Below, piece by piece: positions 1 through 9,083 of a stretch of DNA of 64,000 bases. The position numbers were made by a program, and so were the translations under genes. The stretch is from positions 98,640-162,639 of the forward strand of contig JAWKVD010000007.1 of assembly GCA_041398225.1 (NCBI GenBank), in the 5' to 3' direction. Positions within the stretch are counted from its first letter, which is position 1, and every line of letters starts with the position of its first letter. The notes below the pieces were generated by a model. The model was not told where the DNA came from. It saw nothing but the letters and a program-made list of their open reading frames with translations, and did not search any database. Source of the DNA: JAWKVD01 sp041398225. Its GTDB lineage: Bacteria > Pseudomonadota > Alphaproteobacteria > Caulobacterales > Hyphomonadaceae.

Positions 1-2154
1 CCGGACGATGAGCGTTATGCGCATCTGGTGGGCAAGCATGTGCGTCTGCCGATTGCGAACCGCCTGATCCCCATCGTCGCCGACGCGCACGCCGACCCGA
101 CGAAGGGTACGGGCGCGGTGAAGATCACGCCCGCGCACGACTTCAACGACTATCAGGTGGGCAAGCGCTGCAAGCTTCCGATGGTCAACATTTTCGACGC
201 CTCAGCGAACGTGCTGGCGTCATTCGATGTCATCAATCCGGAAGGTGCGGCCTACACGATCGATGAGGCGCTCGCTCCGGAAGGTTATGCGGGGTTGGTG
301 CGCTTCGGCACGCCGAAAGCGCCGGGCGCGCGCGAAAGGATCATCGCGGATCTGGAGGCTCAGGACCTGCTTCACATGATCGAGCCCAAGACGATCGAGC
401 AGCCGTTTGGCGATCGTTCGAACGTGGTTATCGAGCCCATGTTGACCGACCAGTGGTATGTCGACGCCAAGACGCTCGCGCAGCCGGCCATCAAGGCCGT
501 CGAGGAAGGCCGCACGAAGTTCGTGCCGGAAACCTGGACCAAGACCTACTTCGAATGGATGCGCAACATCGAGCCGTGGTGCGTCAGCCGCCAGCTCTGG
601 TGGGGGCACCGCATCCCGGCATGGTATGGACCGGACGGAACGTTCTTCGTGGCGGAGAGCGAAGCCGCCGCGAAGCTGAAAGCCGCCGGACATTACGGCG
701 AAGATGCTGAACTGACTCAGGACGAGGACGTCCTCGATACCTGGTTCTCTTCCGCGCTGTGGCCGTTCTCGACGCTGGGCTGGCCCGAACGTTCGACCGA
801 GGAAATCAAGGCGGAGGGCTTCTACCCGACACAGGTTCTGGTGACGGGCTTCGACATCATCTTCTTCTGGGTCGCCCGCATGATGATGCAGGGCCTGCAC
901 TTCATGGGCGAGATACCGTTCCATGACGTCTACGTGCATGCGCTGGTTCGCGACGAGAAGGGCCAGAAGATGTCCAAGTCCAAGGGCAATGTGATGGACC
1001 CGCTGGACATCATCGACGGCGTCGATCTCGAAACGCTGGTGCAGAAGCGCACCACGGGCCTGATGAACCCCAACGACGCCTCGCGCATCGAGAAGGACAC
1101 CCGCAAGGACTACAAGGACGGCATCCAGGCCTATGGGGCCGATGCGCTGCGCTTCACGCTGGCCGCGTTGGCGACGCAAGGCCGCGACATCAAGTTGGCG
1201 CTGAAAACGGTCGAGGGGTATCGCAACTTCGCCACCAAACTGTGGAACGCAGTGCGCTTCACGCAAATGAACCAGTGCGATCTCGACGTCGAGTTCGAGC
1301 CGAAGTCCGCATGCCTTCCCCTCAATCGCTGGATCATCGCCGAAACGCAGAAGGCGACGAAGGCCGTCACGGCGGCGATCGAGGGCTATCGGTTCAATGA
1401 AGCGGCGGCTGCGATCTATCGCTTTGTCTGGAACGTGTTCTGCGACTGGTATCTCGAACTGGCCAAGCCGGTGTTGAGCGGCGACGATGAGACGGCCAAG
1501 AAGGAACTGCGCGCGACGGCTGCGTGGACGCTGGACCAGGTCGTTCGTCTTCTGCATCCCTTCATGCCCTTCATCACGGAAGATCTGTTCCGCGCGCTTT
1601 CGCGTTCGGGCGAGGTCGATCGCGGCTATCTCATCACTGCGAAATGGCCGGAGCTGGAAGGGCTTGAGGCGCCGCATGCCGAAGCCGAGGTGAACTGGGT
1701 GATCGACCTGATCATGGCGATCCGCTCGGCGCGTGCGGATCTCAACGTGCCGGCGGGCGCCAAGGTTCCGATGACGCTGGTTGGCGGCGGCGATGAGATC
1801 GCGGCACGGGTGCGGAGTTGGGGGGCTCTGATCGAACGGTTGGCGCGCCTTGAAGGCGTTTCTATTTCGCACGCGGCTCCGGAGGGATCGATACGCGTTG
1901 TTGTCGGCGAGGCGACGGCGTGCCTGGAGGTGGCGAACCTGATCGACCTTGCGGCGGAGAGCGCACGCCTGAAGAAGGAGATCGCGAAGCTGGAGGCGGA
2001 CATTCTCGGCGTCGAGAAGAAGCTCGCCAACGAGCAGTTCATGTCAAAGGCGCCTCCGGAGATCGTCGAGGAGCAACATGAGCGCAGGGCGGCCGCCGAA
2101 GCGACGCGCGACAAGCTCGCCGCCGCGCTCGTCCAACTGGGCGATGCGGGCTAG
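1..2154 (+). CDS. valS: Valine--tRNA ligase, 3' part (5' end outside window)
   Basis: Class I aminoacyl-tRNA synthetase that charges tRNA-Val in the cytoplasm. The reading frame is open from base 1, so the N-terminal part with the HIGH motif lies upstream; about 717 of roughly 900 residues are here. Visible are the CP1 editing-domain signature GTGAVKITPAHDFND (about 115-160), the KMSKS motif at 967-981, the anticodon-binding domain rich in W, F and Y, and a C-terminal coiled-coil arm (about 1930-2140) rich in K, E and A that is typical of ValRS. The stop is TAG at 2152-2154. The next gene starts 69 bases downstream on the same strand. Confidence 0.97.
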   Translation, partial: PDDERYAHLVGKHVRLPIANRLIPIVADAHADPTKGTGAVKITPAHDFNDYQVGKRCKLPMVNIFDASANVLASFDVINPEGAAYTIDEALAPEGYAGLVRFGTPKAPGARERIIADLEAQDLLHMIEPKTIEQPFGDRSNVVIEPMLTDQWYVDAKTLAQPAIKAVEEGRTKFVPETWTKTYFEWMRNIEPWCVSRQLWWGHRIPAWYGPDGTFFVAESEAAAKLKAAGHYGEDAELTQDEDVLDTWFSSALWPFSTLGWPERSTEEIKAEGFYPTQVLVTGFDIIFFWVARMMMQGLHFMGEIPFHDVYVHALVRDEKGQKMSKSKGNVMDPLDIIDGVDLETLVQKRTTGLMNPNDASRIEKDTRKDYKDGIQAYGADALRFTLAALATQGRDIKLALKTVEGYRNFATKLWNAVRFTQMNQCDLDVEFEPKSACLPLNRWIIAETQKATKAVTAAIEGYRFNEAAAAIYRFVWNVFCDWYLELAKPVLSGDDETAKKELRATAAWTLDQVVRLLHPFMPFITEDLFRALSRSGEVDRGYLITAKWPELEGLEAPHAEAEVNWVIDLIMAIRSARADLNVPAGAKVPMTLVGGGDEIAARVRSWGALIERLARLEGVSISHAAPEGSIRVVVGEATACLEVANLIDLAAESARLKKEIAKLEADILGVEKKLANEQFMSKAPPEIVEEQHERRAAAEATRDKLAAALVQLGDAG

Positions 2155-2223
2155 GGCGCGCTTGCCAAATTTGAACGGCGCGCCATAGGTTCGCCTGGAA
2201 GAGCGGAGCGGGGATACATCGTC

Positions 2224-3219
2224 TTGAAGCGGTTCATTGTTTTGATGGCGGTCGTTCTTTCCGCCTGCACCTCCATGGAGACGTCTATGGCGGGGAAACC
2301 TGCGGACAAGCCCGAATGGCGCCTGTTGGTGCACGGCGGCGCCGGCGTGATGCGCCGTGAGAGCATGACCCCGGAACAGGACGCGGCCTATCGGGCTGGC
2401 CTCAACGCCGCGCTTGACGCTGGTTCGAAGGTGTTGGCGTCCGGCGGATCGTCGCTGGACGCGGTCGAGGCCGCCATCCGCACGCTTGAGGACAACGATA
2501 ATTTTAACGCGGGCAAGGGAGCCGTGCTGACGCGCGACGCTCACGCCGAACTCGACACCTCCATCATGGACGGCAAGACCCGGATGGCGGGCGCGGCGGC
2601 GCAGATTCGTCGGGTGAAGAACCCGATCCGTTTGGCGCGTCTGGTTATGGAGACCACGAAGCATGTGATGTTCGCGGGTCCGGACGCTGACCGTCTGGCT
2701 GAGGCGGGCGGCCTCGATATGGTCGAGCCGGATTATTTCGTGACACCGCGTCGCCTGGAGCAACTTAAGCGCATGTTGGCGGGCGATGTCGTTCCCTCCG
2801 ATCGCTTTGGTACTGTTGGGGCGGTGGCGCTCGACAAGGACGGAAACATCGCGGCGGGTACGTCGACGGGCGGCATGTCGGCCAAGATGCCGGGTCGGGT
2901 GGGCGATAGCCCGATCATCGGCGCCGGCACCTATGCCGACAACGAAAGTTGCGCCGTGTCCGCAACGGGTGACGGCGAGTACTTCATTCGCGTCGGCGTC
3001 GCCCGGATGATCTGCGCGCGTGTGGCCATGAAGGGTATGAGCGCAGAAGACGCCGCTGAAGCTACGCTGGACGAGGTGAAGAACCTGGGCGGCACGGGCG
3101 GCGTGATCGTGCTGAAGCCCGACGGCGACTGGTCACTTTCGTTCAACACGATCGGCATGTTTCGCGGCATGGCCGACTCCGCAGGTCAGCGGGTGGTGGG
3201 CGTCTACGAAGACGAGTAG
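2224..3219 (+). CDS. Isoaspartyl peptidase / L-asparaginase family Ntn-hydrolase, predicted lipoprotein
   Basis: Ntn-hydrolase of the plant-type asparaginase/isoaspartyl dipeptidase family, which hydrolyses beta-aspartyl peptides. The start of the mature enzyme carries the family motif LLVHGGAGV. The autoprocessing and catalytic threonine is predicted to be Thr197 in GTVGAVALD (codon 2812-2814), followed by the STGGM and GAGTYAD substrate-site motifs. The start is TTG at 2224, giving an N-terminal segment ending LSAC with Cys15, so a periplasmic lipoprotein is likely. That is less usual for this mostly cytoplasmic family. The length of 331 residues is normal. It may recycle isoaspartyl peptides from damaged envelope proteins; this is inference. 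Confidence 0.9.
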   Translation: MKRFIVLMAVVLSACTSMETSMAGKPADKPEWRLLVHGGAGVMRRESMTPEQDAAYRAGLNAALDAGSKVLASGGSSLDAVEAAIRTLEDNDNFNAGKGAVLTRDAHAELDTSIMDGKTRMAGAAAQIRRVKNPIRLARLVMETTKHVMFAGPDADRLAEAGGLDMVEPDYFVTPRRLEQLKRMLAGDVVPSDRFGTVGAVALDKDGNIAAGTSTGGMSAKMPGRVGDSPIIGAGTYADNESCAVSATGDGEYFIRVGVARMICARVAMKGMSAEDAAEATLDEVKNLGGTGGVIVLKPDGDWSLSFNTIGMFRGMADSAGQRVVGVYEDE

Positions 3220-3249
3220 GGTGAACCTCCTGCTGAAGGAGGGCCTCGA

Positions 3250-4032
3250 ATGTCCGGAAGCGATGCTGAGCGCATTTCGAGCGGCGCATTCGACAAGGGC
3301 ATGCGGCCATACGCGCCCATCAATAAGCTGAAGCCGGTTTGCGACGATGTCTGGATCGTCGACGGCCCCGTAATCCGTTTTGGCCTGCCTTGGCCTCGAT
3401 TCCCGTTCACGACGCGGATGACGATCATTCGCCTGTCCGATGGCGGCTTGTTCGTTCACTCGCCGACCGAAATGACCGAAGATCTGCGCGCCGCGGTGGA
3501 TGCGTTGGGGCCGGTGCGCGTTTTGCTTGGGCCGAACCGGATTCATTTCTGGTGGTTGCCGGAATGGCGCGCCGCCTACCCGGATGCGCAGGTGTGGATC
3601 GCCCCGAAAATTCGCGAGCATGCGAAGGGGCGCATCGACTTCCCCGCCGAGATCACTGCAGGCGAAACCGGATACCCTTGGGACGCCGATCTGAAAACCC
3701 TGCCGATCGTTGGCGACTTCATGACTGAGGTGGAGATTTTCCACCCGGCAAGCCGGACTCTGGTGCTGACGGATTTTATCGAGAACTTCGAATTGAAACG
3801 GGTGAAGTCGCCGCTGCTTCGTTGGCTGATCAAGCTGGACGGGCTGGCCGCGCCGAACGGGCGTATGCCGCGTGACATGCGCCTGACCTTCCTGCGCCAG
3901 CGGAAGAGTCTGAGCGAAGCCGTACGAAAGATGATCGCATGGGACCCCGAACGGGTGATCATCGCGCACGGCAAATGGTTCGAGCGCGATGGAGCGCAAG
4001 AGTTGCGTAGAGCCTTCGCATGGCTCCTTTAG
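3250..4032 (+). CDS. DUF4336 domain protein
   Basis: 260-residue protein resembling the DUF4336 family, which has a metallo-beta-lactamase-like fold but lacks the full zinc-binding HxHxDH motif. Recognisable parts are the N-terminal VWIVDGPVIRFG strand, the RMTIIRLSDGGLFVHSP segment, LLGPNRIHFWW and the C-terminal HGKWFERDG. The start ATG has an AAGGAGG ribosome-binding site about 7 bases upstream. It lies 30 bases after the isoaspartyl peptidase gene, so cotranscription is likely. No signal peptide is seen, so it is probably cytoplasmic. The biochemical role is unknown. Confidence 0.8.
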   Translation: MSGSDAERISSGAFDKGMRPYAPINKLKPVCDDVWIVDGPVIRFGLPWPRFPFTTRMTIIRLSDGGLFVHSPTEMTEDLRAAVDALGPVRVLLGPNRIHFWWLPEWRAAYPDAQVWIAPKIREHAKGRIDFPAEITAGETGYPWDADLKTLPIVGDFMTEVEIFHPASRTLVLTDFIENFELKRVKSPLLRWLIKLDGLAAPNGRMPRDMRLTFLRQRKSLSEAVRKMIAWDPERVIIAHGKWFERDGAQELRRAFAWLL

Positions 4033-4101
4033 AGACGATACGGTGGTTGACCATCGCGTGTGCGAGGATCACATGCGAATGTCGCGGCAGGAGGATACGT
4101 C

Positions 4102-5034
4102 ATGGAAATGCGGAAGCTGGGATCGTCCGGTCTTGAGATCGCGCCTCTGGTGCTTGGCGGAAACGTCTTCGGTTGGACGGCCGACAAGCCGACGAGCTTC
4201 GCCGTGCTCGACGCTTTCGTGGAAGGAGGGTTCAACGCTGTCGATACGGCGGATGTGTATTCGAGCTGGGCTCCGGGACATGTCGGCGGCGAGTCGGAAA
4301 CCGTGCTTGGCGAATGGATGAAAGACCGGGGAGCCCGCGACCGCGTGGTTCTGATCACCAAGGTCGGCTCCGAAATGCCGGCCGGCAAGGGATTACGGGC
4401 GGCCTATATCGCGCAGGCCTGTGAGGCGTCGCTGAAGCGGTTGCAGACGGACCATATCGATCTGTATTTCTCGCACTTTCCTGATCCGGACACGCCGATC
4501 GAAGAAACGCTCGAAGCGCATCAGAAGTTGATTGAAGCGGGCAAGGTGCGCGCAGTCGGTGGGTCCAACTATGATGCGGCAGGATTGAAGGCGGCGCTCG
4601 ACGCGGCGGGCGGAAGCCGCGCACGCTATTCCGTGCTTCAGCCTCACTACAATCTTCTGGTGCGGGACCAGTATGAAGGTGCGCTGGAGGACCTGTGCCT
4701 GCAGGAAGGGCTGGGCGTAATTCCCTACTTCGCCTTGGCCTCTGGATTTCTGACTGGAAAGTACCGCACAGAGGCGGATCTTTCGAAGTCCGCGCGCGGC
4801 GGACGGATGAAGCCGCTGCTTCAGGGGCGGGGACCTGAGTTGCTGCGCGCCATGGACGAGGTCGCAACGCGGCATGGCGCGACTCTGGCTCAGGTGGCGC
4901 TTGCCTGGTTGATGGCGCGACCCAGCGTGACGGGGCCGATCGCAAGCGCGACCAGCGTTGATCAACTGAAGGAGCTTGCGCCGGCGGTGAACCTCCAGCT
5001 AACCGAAGAAGACCAGAATGTGCTGGCGCTATAG
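4102..5034 (+). CDS. Aldo/keto reductase
   Basis: 310-residue NADPH-dependent (alpha/beta)8-barrel oxidoreductase. The catalytic tetrad is present in order: Asp and Tyr in AVDTADVYSSW, Lys in LITKVGSEM and His in LYFSHFPDP. RAVGGSNYDAAGL and a C-terminal WLMARPSVTGPIASATS nucleotide-binding loop match the family (YajO/PdxI/Gcy1-like clade). The start at 4102 is preferred because AGGAGGA lies at 4089-4095; an in-frame upstream start at 4060 lacks such a site. The substrate cannot be told from sequence. It follows the DUF4336 gene by 69 bases. Confidence 0.92.
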   Translation: MEMRKLGSSGLEIAPLVLGGNVFGWTADKPTSFAVLDAFVEGGFNAVDTADVYSSWAPGHVGGESETVLGEWMKDRGARDRVVLITKVGSEMPAGKGLRAAYIAQACEASLKRLQTDHIDLYFSHFPDPDTPIEETLEAHQKLIEAGKVRAVGGSNYDAAGLKAALDAAGGSRARYSVLQPHYNLLVRDQYEGALEDLCLQEGLGVIPYFALASGFLTGKYRTEADLSKSARGGRMKPLLQGRGPELLRAMDEVATRHGATLAQVALAWLMARPSVTGPIASATSVDQLKELAPAVNLQLTEEDQNVLAL

Positions 5035-5127
5035 AGGCTGGGCGCTTCCCGACCTTTGGCTCGTTTTCGGTTGACTTGAGCCGCCGTGCACGCAAGCTCG
5101 TTGAGCGTCTCGGTTGGGGAGAATTGC

Positions 5128-5607
5128 ATGAAAATGGTGGTCGCCGCAGCGGTCGGCCTGGCGTGTCTTGCGGGGTGCGTGGGAGACGCGGTGGAAACGG
5201 GCGGCGTTGAAAATCCGGTGTCGCCGCCCGAGATGACCGTTCCTTGCGAGCAGGCGGGGCTAAAGCTTGTCGACGTGTCCTTTGTCCGGATGCCGGATGA
5301 AATCGGTTTGTTTTTCGCCGCCTCTCAGACGTTTCAGTGGGAGAGCGACCTAGTTCTGGCCTATGACGTCGGACCAAACGGGAAACCTGGAAACATCAGA
5401 TATGTCGGGCCGCCGGAGAATCTCGAACACGGCACGCGACGAAAACTCGTTCGCTATGCGGCGGACAAGTTGAAGGGCTATACATTCGGTTGGCCCGGAG
5501 AACCGGCGTACGCTGTCGACTGTCAGGGCGGCTATCGCGTGATCGTCGACTGGGTGCGTGACACGACGGGCAGCGGTGCGATGATTGATCGATCGACTGA
5601 ACGGTGA
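5128..5607 (+). CDS. Lipoprotein with TonB C-terminal-like domain (first of tandem pair)
   Basis: 159-residue predicted lipoprotein; the signal peptide ends in LAGC with Cys17. The mature part starts VGDAVETGG and includes a conserved PCEQ motif. A C-terminal region of the form YDVGPNGKPGNIRYVGPPENL followed by an alpha helix and a strand resembles the TonB C-terminal fold (secretin-and-TonB-like beta-alpha-beta). The start ATG at 5128 follows GGGGAGAATTGC. Its neighbour at 5684-6157 is clearly homologous, so the pair arose by duplication. TonB itself needs a membrane anchor and a proline-rich linker, which are absent here. Function unknown. Confidence 0.75.
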   Translation: MKMVVAAAVGLACLAGCVGDAVETGGVENPVSPPEMTVPCEQAGLKLVDVSFVRMPDEIGLFFAASQTFQWESDLVLAYDVGPNGKPGNIRYVGPPENLEHGTRRKLVRYAADKLKGYTFGWPGEPAYAVDCQGGYRVIVDWVRDTTGSGAMIDRSTER

Positions 5608-5683
5608 TTGTCGGCGGCTTTGAGCCCGCCGGAAAATTGATCGAGCGTGTTGGCGCGCGGTTTGCGAAAGCATCGGAGTGTAT

Positions 5684-6157
5684 ATGTCACTAAAGGTCTT
5701 GATGCCGGTCGCCACCGGTCTGTTGGCTCTGGCGGGATGTGTCGGAAACGGGGTTGAACTCGGTGGAACGGAGTGGCCGCAGGCGGTTCCGGCGAACTCT
5801 GTTCCCTGCGAGCAAGTCGCGTTCACCCACAAGGCCGAGGGCAAATTCACGTTGCCGTCGGATGTGGTGATGTATCTTCTGGCGTCGGAAGATCGCACCT
5901 TCATCGAGAAGATCGCGCTCGTTCATGATGTCACGCCGGAAGGTAAGGCTGTGAACGTGAAGTATATGGGGTCGCCAGAGTCTCTGAAGCACGGCGCCAC
6001 TCGCAGTACGGTGAAATCAGCGGCCGATGCGCTCCAAAGCACAACGTTCGAATGGCCCGGGCAGCCCGGCTATGCAACGGGCTGCGTCTATCGATTGAAC
6101 CTGCGGATGGTAGAGGAGTATTCGCCGGGTCGCGCGGAAATTCCTGAAGGCAAATAG
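5684..6157 (+). CDS. Lipoprotein with TonB C-terminal-like domain (second of tandem pair)
   Basis: 157-residue predicted lipoprotein with LAGC at Cys19, paralogous to the gene just upstream. Shared features are VGxxVExGG after the lipidated Cys, a VPCEQ motif, a DVxPxGKxxNxxYxGxPExLxHG block and an FxWPGxPxYA motif near the end. The start at 5684 is favoured by CGGAG at 5674-5678; an upstream GTG at 5678 is in frame but overlaps that site. The intergenic gap is 76 bases. It ends 9 bases before the racemase gene, so cotranscription is possible. Function unknown. Confidence 0.72.
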   Translation: MSLKVLMPVATGLLALAGCVGNGVELGGTEWPQAVPANSVPCEQVAFTHKAEGKFTLPSDVVMYLLASEDRTFIEKIALVHDVTPEGKAVNVKYMGSPESLKHGATRSTVKSAADALQSTTFEWPGQPGYATGCVYRLNLRMVEEYSPGRAEIPEGK

Positions 6158-6166
6158 GCCGTTCGC

Positions 6167-6868
6167 ATGAAGCTGCTCGGCGTCCTTGGCGGAATGAGTT
6201 GGGAGTCTACGGCTCACTACTATCGCTTGATAAATCGCATGGTTCGCGAACGCGTGGGGGGGCAATCATCCGCGCGCCTCGCCTTATGGTCGGTGGATTT
6301 CGGTCCGATGGCGAAGCGGATCGGCGCGGACGACTGGGAGCCGATCCGAACCGAGCTGATGGACGCGTCCAAGAGGTTGGCGGACGCCGGCGCCGGCGCG
6401 CTGGTGATCGCGACCAACACCATGCATCGGTTCGCCGATGACATAGAGGCTGCATCGGGGCTGCGGCTGATCCACATCGCCGACGTGACGGCGAAGGCGT
6501 TGGCGCGTCTCAAGGTCCGCCGACCGCTCGTCCTCGCCACCCGCCCTACGATGGAAACGGATTTCTATCTCGATCGGTTGCGTGCGCACGGGCTTGATCC
6601 GGTCATCCCCGAACCAGGAGAGCGCCTGGCCCTTAACGCGATCATTTTCGACGAGTTGGTGCAGGGCGTCTTCACCGACGCTTCGCGCGACTACGTGCTG
6701 GATGCTGCAAAGACGGCTTGGGCGCGTGACAGCATCGACAGCGTTATTCTGGGATGCACCGAGTTCGGCTTGTTGACGCCGCCCGAGTTGTTCAGGACGC
6801 CAGCGGTCGACACCACGGAGGCGCATTGCGAAGCGGCGGTGGACTGGCTGCTTAGCCCAGATCCTTGA
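6167..6868 (+). CDS. Aspartate/glutamate racemase family protein (YgeA type)
   Basis: 233-residue cofactor-independent amino-acid racemase. LGVLGGMSWEST at the N terminus, IATNTMH in the middle and LGCTEFGLL near the C terminus are the family signatures. The two catalytic positions are Thr83 (codon 6413-6415) and Cys197 (codon 6755-6757). To my recollection this Thr/Cys pair at the same numbering characterises the E. coli L-Asp/Glu racemase YgeA, unlike the Cys/Cys pair of classic aspartate and glutamate racemases. The sequence therefore argues for the YgeA-like, L-preferring subgroup. A different substrate remains possible. Confidence 0.88.
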   Translation: MKLLGVLGGMSWESTAHYYRLINRMVRERVGGQSSARLALWSVDFGPMAKRIGADDWEPIRTELMDASKRLADAGAGALVIATNTMHRFADDIEAASGLRLIHIADVTAKALARLKVRRPLVLATRPTMETDFYLDRLRAHGLDPVIPEPGERLALNAIIFDELVQGVFTDASRDYVLDAAKTAWARDSIDSVILGCTEFGLLTPPELFRTPAVDTTEAHCEAAVDWLLSPDP

Positions 6869-6894
6869 GGGCGCGCCGCAGTGTCAGACGGCGG

Positions 6895-7749
6895 CTACCG
6901 CACAAACGGGGCTCGACAGCCCGCCTGACGCGCGCCCTTGGGCGTTCCAAGAAATATCTCATCCAACGCGAGCGCATCGCCGTCCAGCGTCACCGTTCCC
7001 GTCGTTCGGATGTCGCGGGGCGTGTAGTTGCCGCCTTCGACCTTTAGGCTGAGATGACCGGATCCGTGATCATACGACCAGGTGCCCCAATAGTCCTTGT
7101 AGGCTTCGAAAGGCTCCCAGGTCACCGAGAACTGACCGTCCTCGGTGAATCTCAGCTCCCGGATGGCCGCGGTCGTGACGCACATTGTGCTTGGTTGGCT
7201 CCACACGCCGACGATCGGCGAAATGGCCCCTCTGCGAATACGCACCGCATCGCTGAACGTACGGGACCCGACGGCGGCGTTGATCACAACGGTCTGACCG
7301 TCGGGCGCCGTATCCGCGATTGTGATGCTCGGTTCCGAAGACGTTTCGGCGAGGGAAAGGCTGGCGAGACTGGCGTCGGAAACCTGAAGATCAGTCATGC
7401 ATCCGGCCGGCACCGGGTCGTATCCGCCGGGATGATCGCTCCAGAACGGCTTCAGGGAGGTTGACTGTCCGGGGCGCAGGAAGAGCGTCTCGGGAAAAAA
7501 GCGGAGGACTCCGCCTTCCGGCAGGGCGCAGGATTCTGCGGCTTCCGCAGCGCTTGCCGACGTGAGAAGGCCGACCGATTCCGGGCTGGTGGGCGTGCTC
7601 GCGGTGGCCGGCGCATTGCGTCCCGGCATCCCGGAAACGGCGATCGCCGGCGCTGCGACGTCAGACGCCGTCAGCGGCGTGACGACAGGCGGCGACACGG
7701 CGCACGCGCCGGTCATCACGATGAGGCTTCCCAGCAGGACTGAACGCAT
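6895..7749 (-). CDS. Hypothetical lipoprotein
   Basis: 284-residue secreted or lipid-anchored protein on the minus strand, convergent with the racemase gene (26-base gap). The start at 7749 is chosen because it gives a signal peptide MRSVLLGSLIVMTGAC with a weak lipobox (Cys16) and a GGAAG site upstream; an in-frame start at 7803 would place charged residues before it. The centre has an all-beta segment with FFPETLFLRPGQS, and the C-terminal third (GVWSQPSTMCVTTAAIRELRF and onward) looks like a small beta-barrel with a WGTWSYD motif. I do not recognise a family. Several Cys residues suggest disulphides outside the cytoplasm. Confidence 0.7.
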   Translation of the reverse strand: MRSVLLGSLIVMTGACAVSPPVVTPLTASDVAAPAIAVSGMPGRNAPATASTPTSPESVGLLTSASAAEAAESCALPEGGVLRFFPETLFLRPGQSTSLKPFWSDHPGGYDPVPAGCMTDLQVSDASLASLSLAETSSEPSITIADTAPDGQTVVINAAVGSRTFSDAVRIRRGAISPIVGVWSQPSTMCVTTAAIRELRFTEDGQFSVTWEPFEAYKDYWGTWSYDHGSGHLSLKVEGGNYTPRDIRTTGTVTLDGDALALDEIFLGTPKGARQAGCRAPFVR

Positions 7750-7979
7750 CGTCACGCTTCCGGGGCGGTTGGCGGCAAAAGGGCGTGAAACCTCGACCTT
7801 CATGGCAGGATTGAGCGCTTCGTGGGCGACAATATGGCAAGTCCGGTCTGAGGCAAGTTTCGTCAGCGTAACGAGGCGGGGTATCGCGATAGATGCCGTT
7901 CGCGCGAAGAGAAGACCTGGCTTGATGAGCGCCCCCGAGTCAGGGAATGTCTGGCTACAGAGACGGGGCGGATTAGACT

Positions 7980-9008
7980 ATGGCGAAGAAAGAGCGGGTT
8001 GCGCTGGCGACCATCGATGAGGCGATGGCCGGGCTGCCCGATGAATTCGGATTCTTCCGGGACCGTTTTCGCGAGCATGTCGAACCCGATCTGTTGGGGC
8101 TGGAAGAGGAGCGGGTAAAGGCGGCGCGACGTCAGATCAACTTCAGCATTATAGGCGTCGTCGTCGGGGTGGCGCTGGCCGTTGGGGCCTTTTTTCTCCT
8201 TGAGGAGCCGTGGCAGTTCTTCGGGGCGTTCGCGGGCGTGATTGTCGCCTTCGGTATTATCGCCTGGGGCGGCCTTGCGCTGAAGGAGGTCGGAAATCGC
8301 ACCAAGAAGCTTCTGATCGATCCGGTCGCGCATGAGTTCGGCATGGAGTTCGAACTGGCGCCTTCGGAGCCGCCGGCGATCAATCAGTTTCGCACGCTGG
8401 GCCTGATCAGCCGCTGGGACCGCGCGAAATATGAAGACCGCCTCACCGGAACCCGTGGCGTCGCGCCGTTCGAGTTCTTTGAGGCGCACCTTGAGGAGCG
8501 CCGCCAAACCACCGACTCGAAGGGACGCTCCAAGACGGAGTGGGTGACCGTGTTCAAGGGGCAATGCCTGGTGGCGCATTTCCCGAAGCCGTTCGAAGGG
8601 GTGACCAAGGTCTTCCGCGATGCGGGCATGTTCAACGCCTTCCTGAAAATGGGGGCCAAGGAACCGCGTGTGCGCCTCGAGGATCCGAAGTTTGAAAAGG
8701 CGTTCGAGGTATTCGGTTCGGATCAGGTCGAGGCGCGCTATATCCTCACGCCGGATTTCATGGAGCGAATGCTCCAGCTCGAGAAGGTGTTTCTGGGCAA
8801 GCGGCTGCGTTGCGGCTTCTCGGGCGGAGAGATGTTTCTCTGTGTCGAGGGAAAGAACCTCTTCGAACCGGGCAACATGCACAAACCGATGCACGACTTT
8901 GGCCGGGTCCGTGAAATGTTGCAGGACTTCGCCGCGATGTTCTTGTTGATTGACTCCATGAGTCAGCGGCGAACACCGGAAGCGTTGCGTAACCAGCCCC
9001 AAACCTGA
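7980..9008 (+). CDS. DUF3137 domain membrane protein
   Basis: 342-residue protein with a short cytoplasmic N terminus and two adjacent transmembrane helices (about residues 50-72 and 77-101, rich in V, G, A and F). A soluble C-terminal DUF3137 domain has the motifs LTGTRGVAPFEFFEAHLEE, FKGQCLVAHFPKPFEG and EVFGSDQVEARYILTPDFMERM. In other proteobacteria DUF3137 genes often lie beside lemA; no lemA is present here. The region upstream (7750-7979) is a 230-base divergent space shared with the lipoprotein gene on the other strand. Function unknown. Confidence 0.85.
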   Translation: MAKKERVALATIDEAMAGLPDEFGFFRDRFREHVEPDLLGLEEERVKAARRQINFSIIGVVVGVALAVGAFFLLEEPWQFFGAFAGVIVAFGIIAWGGLALKEVGNRTKKLLIDPVAHEFGMEFELAPSEPPAINQFRTLGLISRWDRAKYEDRLTGTRGVAPFEFFEAHLEERRQTTDSKGRSKTEWVTVFKGQCLVAHFPKPFEGVTKVFRDAGMFNAFLKMGAKEPRVRLEDPKFEKAFEVFGSDQVEARYILTPDFMERMLQLEKVFLGKRLRCGFSGGEMFLCVEGKNLFEPGNMHKPMHDFGRVREMLQDFAAMFLLIDSMSQRRTPEALRNQPQT

Positions 9009-9083
9009 CGGAAAGGCGCGCTGCGCCGGTTGTGTCGGGCTCCCGGATGGCGCACGCTTTCTGACTGTGCGGGGAGATGAACG

